A DNA stretch of 64,000 nt. Source: Bacteroidales bacterium UBA2287 (GTDB lineage: Bacteria > Bacteroidota > Bacteroidia > Bacteroidales > Tenuifilaceae). The position numbers and the translations under genes were made by a program. Positions within the stretch are counted from its first letter, which is position 1, and the number at the start of each line of letters is the position of its first letter. The DNA lies in contig DDWL01000066.1 of NCBI GenBank assembly GCA_002345675.1, positions 175,094-239,093 of the forward strand, in the 5' to 3' direction. Below, piece by piece: positions 12,501-18,320 of the stretch. Under the pieces are notes generated by a model, which saw only the letters and a program-made list of their open reading frames with translations, ran no database searches and was not told the origin of the DNA.

Positions 12501-13204
12501 TTTATTACTAAATTGAACTGATAGGTTTGACCTGTTGCGGGTTTGCTTGTAACATTTATTGTTGGCATTGGGGTTTCTTCACTTACAATATATAATGTTG
12601 GATTTATTCCTCCATCGCTTAACATATAGCCAACATCATCGCCAGGATATATATAAATTCTGGCTGAAAACGAATTGCCATCGCTGTTTTGCAAATTAAT
12701 GGCACCCGCCTCTTGTCGGTAAACCATTTCAATGCGGTTAGTTGTTTCATGCAATTTTACCTGAAATGAAAGGCCTGCTGCAGTAGCATAGTAGCCCCAG
12801 CGCCAGTATAGCCATTCGAATGTGAATACACGGTTTGGGGCTGTTCCGGTTGTTTTATAATTAGCAAAGCCTCCAACGCCACTTAATTCATGTTGTAAAG
12901 GTGCAATACGTGGTGCATTTTCACATAAACCTTCCCACCCTAAAAACTTAAGACCATATGATGTTGATGCTTCAACTTGGGTAAAAGTATTTCCACCGAA
13001 ATTAAAATTGAAGCCAATGTTTATAGGACTGCTTACTGCTCCTTCATTATGATGAACCTGAATTGCAGGTACATTAGTGCCACTTACAATGGGAGTAAAA
13101 GTCCCATTAATAGGTGTTAATGTATAGGTTTGGGCAAAAGCTGAAAATTGGACTAAAATTAAAAGGATAGCAGCTGTTAGGCGGGCAATAGAATTGGAAA
13201 TCAT
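3512..13204 (-). CDS. Giant T9SS-secreted multidomain protein (FN3-like, LamG, VCBS/FG-GAP, PKD, Ig-like)
   Basis: 3230 residues from the ATG at 13204. That start gives a standard signal peptide (ILLILVQFSAFAQ) and lies just behind a TACTTTTG promoter element; an in-frame ATG at 13294 would be upstream of the promoter. Order by rough residue: N-terminal beta domain 25-230; FN3-like modules with a recurring DLSDG motif 240-620; LamG/concanavalin-type domain ~625-845; second LamG ~978-1185; seven FG-GAP/VCBS repeats (WGDYDNDGFLDF type) 1290-1655; FN3 1660-1785; seven more VCBS repeats 1905-2278; FN3 2285-2400; two PKD domains with WNFGD 2410-2570; several Ig-like gel-binding-type repeats to ~3100; T9SS type A sorting domain 3151-3230 (AYPNPTINSTYISF, PSGVYYCRI, VVKKIVKL). 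It is predicted to be a cell-surface or released adhesin/lectin. No enzymatic domain was recognised. Confidence 0.93.
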   Translation of the reverse strand: MISNSIARLTAAILLILVQFSAFAQTYTLTPINGTFTPIVSGTNVPAIQVHHNEGAVSSPINIGFNFNFGGNTFTQVEASTSYGLKFLGWEGLCENAPRIAPLQHELSGVGGFANYKTTGTAPNRVFTFEWLYWRWGYYATAAGLSFQVKLHETTNRIEMVYRQEAGAINLQNSDGNSFSARIYIYPGDDVGYMLSDGGINPTLYIVSEETPMPTINVTSKPATGQTYQFNLVIKPEPTNHVTNFTVANKPDSIALSWADAIGTTIPDGYLIVVSNTNSFIEPVDGVNTVDDIDLSDGFGMVKVSHSVQFYENWANIIGSTTYYVRIYPYSNRGAVIDYKTTAPIPQIEKYILKPQPVNHVSNFSIDINGGNYLLTWNENNTGADGYLLIASTTNTFPTIINGTEFVTDSDLSDGIGAVKVPIGTTSYSSWTNINTFLPYYFKIIPYSNSGTEIIYNQTLPIPQVQLLPKPTQHATNFTATSALCNIILNWSDAATNPAPDGYLIIASSSTITAPVDGIDIIEDKNLSDGLGAIKIAKSQQTFSEWVGMVSGTTYQFALYPYTNSGTNILYKTDGTVPNASSSITVLPEPIKHATNFTVGNIGTISLNWEDAYRAPGNQINNALNFDGLNDYVDLGSMAPSGNFTSGFSYMGWIKWSSFNSWSRLFDFGTGQGVNNILIASNGTTNTLTFANYIGTVPYQFNSTSTVPVDKWVHISATISNTGVGKLYINGVLSGSMSNMQIPANIARNKCYLGRSNWAADAYFNGSMDEVSIWSKELTATEINTYMSIPPAGNETGLYACYDFNRGIAGGNNTGITTLPDGTANAKNGTLTNFTLTAASSNWVSSLQEPTGYLIQACRFSFSDIPYDSNPVTQDNDLSDGCATIYVDYGTKNYSGFTGIEGSNTYFFKIWPFTNFGNYIDYKTDGTIPSASLSYLKPAPITQVTNFSVSENNRNIELNWTDASPVSLGNAIALDGTNDYIAVPALGTNLNEFTIETWINSNAFSTGLNGVFNTDSWVDGSIHYQFDNGHLKLTINGGSECLPSFVFQPNQWYHTALTYSTVSGKAIFYVNGEVIQSFNLGVLKAVNLTASRIGGWAGDSRYFNGKMDEYRIWDKVRTQTEIAANMYNELSVSETGLLVYYKFNQGNAYNNNSGITTITDNSSNNKNGTLVNSDLFGSTSNWVRFVADAPDGYCIIASQSSSITAPVNGTMPQLDLDLSDGTGFISIPQGLQTLSAWRNSEVFDKWYFHIYPYNNSGSNILYNNHLPIVLDSISTPHYLFYKDKNFPPTANMKESMALWGDYDNNGFLDFLNTGIVDDWGTMQTKLFKNNGDKTFTFQTSFGNLQGTIAWADYDNDNDLDFVVSGSNGSTLETKIYRNNGSSFSAQSIPIIGVEKGALDWGDYNNDGFNDLIITGLDNTGNLVLKIYTNNGNNTFSELTHPTIEGIANGVVKWGDYDNDGFLDFILTGGQFYPTQGNKTKIYKNNGNNTFTEQTTIILPTLINSYATWGDYDNDGDLDLLLGGIIESSVVNFSAVYRNDGNNTFTKQTAIELKKSDRYNAFEWVDYDNDGYLDIFQFVDIMEVWDDNWENIIVQPESNTQIYRNNKDGSFSRILTDTTAYIGGNMSFGDFDNDYDLDMLVTSKADDVLVTHLYINNDRSQNTPPTTPTGLKATQKADKVYFTWNRSTDNTTPKNVISYNIRIGSSSGGSNIISAQALANGTLLLPSKGNVGIDTVFSMPLPLGTYYWSVQAIDNSYTPSNFATEQIITRIELPASNLSAEIRSANSLLLRWDNGSYGNRVVFCKHANTGIASPANNEYYTADPYYGNGEQIATTGWYCIFNGRADSTMVYGLNPNYGYMFHVIEYREVSSSPVYSTQSAFGNPGLFGVAKFMEQPSSITGITKNLSHATTSWVDVNNDGYLDLYMAGAGEKDPDSGYDFNESLLYINNGDNTFSPQTIFNYVDIYTKITNAIWGDYNNDGYKDALVSYSWLNTSIYPHETEYFIKVYKNVNGNNFEEQNITNLSPVELDNAKWADYNNDGYLDIIITGKDTIIGDNNGYYTKLFKNNSGSSFSEVAIELPVGNAIEWGDLNNDGDLDLVISGNYTTKIYLNEGNTFTEQTQIELAQLNRSYVNLADFNKDGFIDILLFGQSIEGSSVVKLYRNNGDISFTEESTGIISPLFDGTVVLGDYDNDGYIDILASGYKSYFDWLEFETPYSKLYKNTSYNNNNEISFEEVNQTGLIGSGISASAFGDYNNDGDLDYVITGKNGQVVYTKLYTNNTIMRAGSFEPNNTAIAPTNLKKEPLRGGVLISWDGVSTDETPITTMSYNIRVGTSKDSLNLYAPHFVNSVGFKKRTVPQMGNTGLNDFYKIFNLPDLDDGKYYYWQVQAVDGGYKGGQWSRIDSLQIKPVQAFFTADTVCLGNATQFTDNSVAYDGIVAWQWNFGDNSSFNTDQNPQHVYQNSGEFLVRLVATNNSGKTDTIFNTVKVKPIPNVTFNVSDVCSGLAATIIVTPPTNGLVVETWLWNFGDNQTSNYGSPDSHIYPSIGNYTITLNATANNGCTAVKSQNVVITTTPNTNLTLEYGSNSFCLGDSVIYSVPYNENYSYAWQRDGEVVHRTNTIKIKSVSANYKVIVTNNLSSMCWAESEVKTVTVNESPGIPAISYDEQSTTFCAGESITLSTNVVADSYTWLRGTTDYATGSNSLVATESGNYSLRVGKTYANNVNCYATSTDVVSVTRNPLPILSSFSHGETNVCRGTSVNFTASSISNPYFQWYRNNEAIENATSNSYSATQSGSYKIQLINTSNSCNIFSQPIDVVVNDTPDTPTIDPPTSTNFCEGNSILLKTSQSNVLTYQWLLGNNIIGTNSNQLVATESGNYRVKVENSALCSATSPAVALTRNPLPSISSFNYGETNVCSGTSVNFSVNSNSNPYFQWYRNNEAIENATSNSYSATQSGSYKIQLTNTNNICNIFSQTVQVTINELPSKPTISEATNNTHFCFGTKVELLVTNEVPELNYQWKRSGISINGATSPIYAGKLIAGDYNVEARAGGCANESDILTLTTKPAPAKPTLNARGPNVWILGCSNIAATDYRWFYNNQLIVGAKAHQYVANRNYGDYYVEINEGSECYSASNIVNIAAPSLNFAASYITNSEVAAYPNPTINSTYISFDKLQLEKIEVEILDALGKVFAKFEIENTNGFTVELADKPSGVYYCRIKYLDSVVVKKIVKL
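4322..4420. repeat. Internal direct repeat of giant gene, copy 1
   Basis: About 99 bp nearly identical (one difference seen) to 4805-4903, offset by 483 bp (161 codons, in frame). It encodes the same stretch of an Ig-like domain (NPYFQWYRNNEAIENATS and following residues). Confidence 0.9.
4805..4903. repeat. Internal direct repeat of giant gene, copy 2
   Basis: Second copy of the repeat at 4322-4420. Nucleotide identity is far above that of the flanking Ig-like sequence, which points to recent duplication or gene conversion. Confidence 0.9.
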
Positions 13205-13243
13205 AGTGTTACAGTTTAGAGTGTAAGAGTTATGTCTAACACA

Positions 13244-13251
13244 CAAAAGTA
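13244..13251 (-). promoter_or_regulatory. Candidate Bacteroidota -7 element TACTTTTG
   Basis: On the minus strand TACTTTTG matches TAnnTTTG. Transcription would begin near 13237, about 33 nt before the ATG at 13204. The -33 side is weak: a TTG lies 15 bp upstream, shorter than the usual 19-21 bp. It decides the start of the giant gene. Confidence 0.55.
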
Positions 13252-13362
13252 TTTGTATGAAAGCAGCAACCATTATCAATCCATACAATCTCATGTACGA
13301 ATCGACAAAAACAAAGATTAAAAGTGATAGGGGAGGGACTTAAAGTGTAGCCTGATTCTTAT

Positions 13363-13414
13363 GCCAAACCAAAGGCGTTTCGCCAGTTATTTGCTTAAAT
13401 TAGGGCTAAAGTTC
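13363..13414 (-). pseudogene. Remnant of an AraC-type regulator 3' end (direct repeat, left copy)
   Basis: 39 bp are identical to 15023-15061, and similarity continues to 13414 with one gap. On the minus strand it encodes QITGETPLVWHK, the C-terminal tail of an AraC HTH domain, with no gene body attached. Together with the intact gene end at 15023-15075 it brackets the ATPase gene in direct orientation. Confidence 0.8.
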
Positions 13415-13490
13415 TTGTATAGCATAATTGCTATTTCACGTTTTACTTTAAGGTTTGCGATATGTGCTTTAATAATATTATCGTTTTGAG

Positions 13491-14741
13491 TTAAATTCTA
13501 ATTAAATCTAACGCATTAGGTTGCTCAACAGCACTTACGTAATAAAGGGGGTAGTTTGGCAGGTTTTCGGTAAAAAGGGCGTACTTCTTAGGTTTTAAAA
13601 TTGCTGTATTATATTTTATTTCATAAGCCTTCCCTTTTTGGTACTCATCGCTAACAACAAAATCTACCTCGTGATTGTCAATTGTACGCCAAAAGTTGAG
13701 TCGGTCGGGTTCGTATTGCTCAGCAAGTCTTTGGAATAAGTAATTTTCGGCAATTACACCTTTGTCGTCGCGATTGTGGATGGGTTCAAAGCGGTTTAGC
13801 AAACTATTACGTAAGCCCAAATCGTAAAAGTATACTTTTGGCATTTTGGTAATTTCTTTCCTAATGTTGCCAGTAAATGGGCGCAGCAGTTCAATGTGGA
13901 AGCACTTTTGTAGTACATACAAGTAATTGTCCACCGTTTTATTGTCAATTTTTAATAATTTCGATAGTTCATTACGGTTTGCCAGAGAACCGCATTGTGC
14001 TGCTAGAAGCCTCATTAAGTTCATGAAAGCAGCTTCGTTATTTATATTCGATTCGTGAATGTCGCGCTTAATGTATGCATTCTTAATGTCGGCTAGCATT
14101 GCTATTTTATCCTTCGTTTCTTGTTGCAAAACAACGGCGGGGTAACCTCCATAGGTTAGGTATTCGTTAAACATTATTCGCAGTTCGGCATTTTTAGGCG
14201 AAATGGTTTCGGGCGTTCTTCTTAGCCTAAGTAGTTCGTCAGCTAAGTAATTGGCGTTGTTAAAATGAAGAAATTCTTCAAAATTTAATGTCTTAAGCCA
14301 AAATAATTGCTTACGACCTGCTAGTGAGTCGGTAAAATTTCGGTCTAAATAAAAGGCACTACTCCCTGTTACCACCAATTTAAGAGAATCAGCGTAGGTG
14401 TCGTAAAGTAGTTTTAAAAAATTGGATGGGTTTTTTAAGTATTGTATTTCATCAATTAAAACATACAATTTTTCATCGACACTTAATGTTTCGCCATACG
14501 AAACCTGTTTAGGGATATCGGTATAATTAAACAAATTTTCGGGCTGTTGGTCTAGTGTATCACATAGTTGGCTGTCTTCAAGTGTTAATGTAACCACTTT
14601 TCTATTCTTTGAAACTAAGTGGTTATGTAATAGTTTTAAAATGCTGGTTTTGCCCGTTTGGCGAGCACCTGTTAAAATAGTGAACGCTTTTTTTTCGAGA
14701 TGTGCTTCCAGTGTTTCGTATAAGATTCTAGTTTTAAGCAT
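13491..14741 (-). CDS. AAA-family ATPase with DUF4143 domain
   Basis: 416 residues, full length for this family. Walker A is GARQTGKT (residues 25-32) and Walker B is LYVLIDEIQYL (~112-122). An arginine-rich sensor stretch follows, and the C-terminal half is a DUF4143-type domain with a restriction-endonuclease-like pattern (NFWRTIDNHEVDFVV, KAYEIKY). Such proteins are common accessory ATPases of unknown role in Bacteroidota and archaea, often strain-specific. It stands alone, flanked by direct repeats of the neighbouring regulator's 3' end, which suggests it arrived by insertion. Confidence 0.9.
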   Translation of the reverse strand: MLKTRILYETLEAHLEKKAFTILTGARQTGKTSILKLLHNHLVSKNRKVVTLTLEDSQLCDTLDQQPENLFNYTDIPKQVSYGETLSVDEKLYVLIDEIQYLKNPSNFLKLLYDTYADSLKLVVTGSSAFYLDRNFTDSLAGRKQLFWLKTLNFEEFLHFNNANYLADELLRLRRTPETISPKNAELRIMFNEYLTYGGYPAVVLQQETKDKIAMLADIKNAYIKRDIHESNINNEAAFMNLMRLLAAQCGSLANRNELSKLLKIDNKTVDNYLYVLQKCFHIELLRPFTGNIRKEITKMPKVYFYDLGLRNSLLNRFEPIHNRDDKGVIAENYLFQRLAEQYEPDRLNFWRTIDNHEVDFVVSDEYQKGKAYEIKYNTAILKPKKYALFTENLPNYPLYYVSAVEQPNALDLIRI

Positions 14742-14993
14742 TGAATTTCGATTTATAATTCAAATATATAACAAAATTGGAAATATAATACTAATAAAGC
14801 AGACAATATAGGAAAGCAAATCCAAAAATAGCTGATAAAAATGGATTATCTTTAATATTTACATATATAATTGTTTGTTAAGGGTTTTATTAGGTAAATT
14901 AAAAATAAACCAATTTGAAGGGCTATAAGTTCCGGACTATATGGGCGGTAAGTAAAAAATGCTAATTAAATATGAAGGAAAAATTCAATAAAA

Positions 14994-16163
14994 TCAGACT
15001 TCAACTGAATTATATGTCTTTCGCCAAACCAAAGGCGTTTCGCCAGTTATTTGCTTAAATTGACGGCTAAAGTTCGATTGTTCGGTAAAGCCTACCATTT
15101 CGGAAATGGTAACTAGGCTGTATTCGGGATTGTTTTTTAGAAGATGCTTAGCCTCCTTTATGCGGAGCATATTTATCCAGGTGTTAAAATTGACTCCCTC
15201 TTCGCGGTTAATTAGGTTCGAAAGGGTAGTGCGACCAATTTGTAGTTTTTGAGCTAATTCTTCAATGTTAATCCCTGTCTGGCAGTAAAATCTGTTTGCC
15301 TCAATTTGCTGCTTGTAAAGTTGCCAATCGGTTTTAGTACGAATTACCTGAGGTGTTGAATTGTCTTGGGAATTAGTAGAAATAGCGGGCTCAATAATAT
15401 TAAATGCCTTGTTATATTTTATATACTCTTGAGCAAAACCAAAATAAAATAACGAATAAAAGAGAATAACAATCCAATCGTACTGCATTGGTAAAAAGTT
15501 CGAAATCATTGCAGTGATTCCAACAGCCAATGCCGAGAAAAAGGCAATTTGTACCCATTTCAACTTAAGCTGAAATACTTCGGAAAAGTAATCGAGAATT
15601 TCTTTGTTGTACTGGCGAACCTCTCTTAAAAAAAGGTAGGTGTAGTAAATTAGCTGGAAAAAGTAATACCCTAAAAAAAGCAGCCTAACCCAAATGGTTG
15701 GATTGCTTATATGCACCCAAACTAAACTAATTGAGGTAAGTTTTGGGTCGCCATAAAGTGAAACTGAAACAGAATAGAGTAAACTGAAAAATATATAAGG
15801 AAGAAGGTGTGCTAGTACATTATTGAGTTTAACAAAGGTTGGATTTATAAGTGTAATTAATGTAAAGGTAAAAAGAAGAGCCTGTGTTGAAGATATAAAA
15901 ACACTAATAAACGTAAAGTATTCGCGCGAGTTGTCGGCAAGGTTAAAGGCAAGTACTGCAATGGTTAGTAACCCCAATGTGAAGTATGTAATTGCAAGTA
16001 CTTTTAAGGAGATTCGGTAGCTGCTTAAACCTTCTTTTTTAGGTATGGGAAACGAAAGGAACGAAGTTCCCATTACAATACATACAACAGTAAAAAGGGC
16101 GTTGGTTAAAAAATGAAGATTTGAAGCCATAAAAAAGAAAATCGATAACAAATACAAATTCAA
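14994..16163 (-). CDS. Membrane-bound AraC-type transcriptional regulator
   Basis: 389 residues. Six to seven hydrophobic segments fill residues ~1-260 (for example LFTVVCIVMGTSFL, LLFTFTLITLI, WVRLLFLGYYFFQLIYY, WIVILFYSLFYFGF). A linker precedes a C-terminal double-HTH AraC domain (~290-385: INIEELAQKLQIGRTTLSNLI, EQSNFSRQFKQITGETPL). This membrane-sensor plus AraC-DNA-binding layout is frequent in Bacteroidota. Signal and targets are unknown. Its 3' end is the intact copy of the repeat also found at 13363-13414. Confidence 0.92.
   Translation of the reverse strand: MNLYLLSIFFFMASNLHFLTNALFTVVCIVMGTSFLSFPIPKKEGLSSYRISLKVLAITYFTLGLLTIAVLAFNLADNSREYFTFISVFISSTQALLFTFTLITLINPTFVKLNNVLAHLLPYIFFSLLYSVSVSLYGDPKLTSISLVWVHISNPTIWVRLLFLGYYFFQLIYYTYLFLREVRQYNKEILDYFSEVFQLKLKWVQIAFFSALAVGITAMISNFLPMQYDWIVILFYSLFYFGFAQEYIKYNKAFNIIEPAISTNSQDNSTPQVIRTKTDWQLYKQQIEANRFYCQTGINIEELAQKLQIGRTTLSNLINREEGVNFNTWINMLRIKEAKHLLKNNPEYSLVTISEMVGFTEQSNFSRQFKQITGETPLVWRKTYNSVEV
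15023..15075 (-). repeat. Direct repeat bracketing the ATPase gene, right copy (inside AraC gene)
   Basis: 39 bp identical to 13363-13401, plus a further 14 bp with one gap and one or two changes. It corresponds to the last conserved AraC helix (FKQITGETPLVWRK). The copies are 1660 bp apart. Confidence 0.85.
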
Positions 16164-16457
16164 AATGCTTAGCTAATATAGTAAAGTTCGCTTTAATGTG
16201 CAACGCATTAAAAAGACAAGATCTTTTGAAATTCGCTTAAATGTCAACTGGCAGAATAACAGCAAGTAAGTAAACTTAAATTGTTGTTATGTTTAATGAT
16301 TAGTCAATTGCATTTTCCAATCGATACTTCATATCGATACCTTTTTTGTCAGTTTAAATTGCCTATTTGTACGAATTGATAAAGATAAAACGTGAAAACA
16401 TAGTGTTCTTTGCTATACCATAAATGGCTCTTTTTTTAGCAATCAAAATTTTTTAAA

Positions 16458-18314
16458 ATGAAAAATTTAAACCTTTACATTCTTTTTGCGTTCGTTGCAA
16501 TTGCAACCTTCCAGTCAAGCCTCGTTCAGGGCCAAACGCCAACAATTCCCGAAATTTACAATGCATTTCCCGAATGCAATAGGGTAGTTCTTTTTTCCGA
16601 CGAATTTTCCGACAATAAAAACAGCTGGTACTTAGGAATTAAGGAAAATGTTTGGTTTCAAAACCTTCAGGATGGAACGCTTTTTTTCCAGTCGTTCGAG
16701 GATGTTCCTAAGGAGGATTTTAAAGAGGTTTATATTGACCAAGCCAAGGATTTTGAAATTGAGCTAAAAATTCGACTCGACAAGGGAATTCAGAACAAAT
16801 TCAACGGTTTGCAGTGGGGTAAGTCGGTTATTGAGCAAAAGCAATTCGACTTCTTTTTTAACGGGCAAGGCCAGTACACAATCGACAAGTTTATTAATGG
16901 AACGTTCACCGATTTTGTGCCAGTTACACCTACTAAACTCATTAATAACTACACCTATAATACGCTAACTGTTCGCAAAGTAGGAGCAAAGTACTACTTC
17001 TTTTTAAACCAAAAGTTGGTTCATACAATGCCCTTCGAGCCATTTTTTGGAAATGGCATAGGCTTTCAGGTGGCCGAGCGCTCGTCGGTGCAAATCGATT
17101 ACCTAAAGGTTTGGCAGCTGTCGTCGTCGAGTGGCGCAAAATTGCCAACAATTATGATTGCCAACGAAGCCTTCTCGTCAAAGTCTGGGGCAATAGCATC
17201 TGGCGAATCGGTAAAGTTGAACTTTACGGTTAGCAACACTTCGACCGACGATGCTAATAACATTAAACTTTTATACAATTTACCCTCCAATGTTCTTCTT
17301 CTCGAAAGCGAATCGAATCTTCAGCTTAAAGCAGGCGAACAAAAGGATTTGGAGCTGCTTTTTTACATCAACAAGGGTATTGAACTTGCCAATTTTTCTG
17401 TTCAACTTAAAGCCGAAGGGGCTCATTTTGAAGGCGATTCGGTTAAATTATTCTCAATTGAACTGAATAAACAGGTTCAACTTGCCGATGTTCAAAATGT
17501 TGAAGAGTACTCGCTTTACCGCGGTAGCAACGATCCTCTCAAAGGACTTAAGGCTGCAAAGGCCATTCAGGAGGTTTCGATTGGCCGCTACTTTGCGCTA
17601 ATTATTGGCATTGATAAGTACTCAGGCGACTGGAAACCCCTGCGTAACGCCGTTAACGATGCCAAGGCTGTTGCAACTCAGCTTACCAATCGCTACGAAT
17701 TTCATACAGTTCGAACTCTTTTTAACGAACAGGCAACCCGTGCCAATATTCTTAAGGAGTACGAATGGCTTATGGCTAATGTTCGCGAAAACGATAATCT
17801 GCTTATTTTTTACTCGGGGCATGGCGACTATAACGAAAGTTTACAAAAAGGTTTCTGGGTACCATTTGATGCCACCAGCAGTTCAATTTCAGCTTTAATT
17901 TCAAATACCGATATTCAGGCTTTTCTTAGCGGTATTAAGTCGAAGCATACATTCCTTATTGCCGACGCTTGCTTTAGTGGCGATATTTTTAGAGGAAAAA
18001 CGCTAACTATTCCCTACGAAAACTCCTTTAAGTACTACAACCAAATTTACTCCAAACCTTCGCGAACCGCTTTAACTTCGGGAGGCATTGAGCCTGTTAT
18101 GGATGGTGGCAAGGATGGTCACTCGGTGTTTACCTACTATTTGCTAAAATCGTTAACCAATAATCAGAATCAGTTTTTCGATGCCAGTCAACTGTATAAC
18201 GACCTAAAAGTGGCTGTAATTAATAACTCGAACCAAACTCCTGGCTTTAGCCCAATTGTAAACACTGGCGACGAAGGCGGACAGTTTATTTTTATTAAAA
18301 AACAAAATCCCTAA
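16458..18314 (+). CDS. Secreted caspase-like (peptidase C14) protein
   Basis: 618 residues. The signal peptide ends near SSLVQGQ. Residues ~30-220 form a concanavalin-like/DUF1080-type sugar-binding-like domain (FSDEFSDNKNSWYLG, LTVRKVGAKYYFFLN, IDYLKVWQL). Residues ~225-340 look like a CARDB/Ig-like adhesive domain. Residues ~370-610 are a caspase domain: YFALIIGIDKY, catalytic His455 in IFYSGHGD, catalytic Cys505 in IADACFSGD. Both catalytic residues are present, so it should be an active cysteine peptidase, of the metacaspase/orthocaspase type in which cleavage after Arg/Lys is usual. The next gene begins 6 bp later, giving a tight operon with a SpoIIE-phosphatase sensor. Confidence 0.93.
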   Translation: MKNLNLYILFAFVAIATFQSSLVQGQTPTIPEIYNAFPECNRVVLFSDEFSDNKNSWYLGIKENVWFQNLQDGTLFFQSFEDVPKEDFKEVYIDQAKDFEIELKIRLDKGIQNKFNGLQWGKSVIEQKQFDFFFNGQGQYTIDKFINGTFTDFVPVTPTKLINNYTYNTLTVRKVGAKYYFFLNQKLVHTMPFEPFFGNGIGFQVAERSSVQIDYLKVWQLSSSSGAKLPTIMIANEAFSSKSGAIASGESVKLNFTVSNTSTDDANNIKLLYNLPSNVLLLESESNLQLKAGEQKDLELLFYINKGIELANFSVQLKAEGAHFEGDSVKLFSIELNKQVQLADVQNVEEYSLYRGSNDPLKGLKAAKAIQEVSIGRYFALIIGIDKYSGDWKPLRNAVNDAKAVATQLTNRYEFHTVRTLFNEQATRANILKEYEWLMANVRENDNLLIFYSGHGDYNESLQKGFWVPFDATSSSISALISNTDIQAFLSGIKSKHTFLIADACFSGDIFRGKTLTIPYENSFKYYNQIYSKPSRTALTSGGIEPVMDGGKDGHSVFTYYLLKSLTNNQNQFFDASQLYNDLKVAVINNSNQTPGFSPIVNTGDEGGQFIFIKKQNP

Positions 18315-18320
18315 AAGCTT

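Noticed and set aside
13205..13294. Longer N-terminus for the giant T9SS gene (start at 13294)
   Set aside because: It lies upstream of the TACTTTTG promoter element and would put 30 extra residues before a perfect signal peptide.
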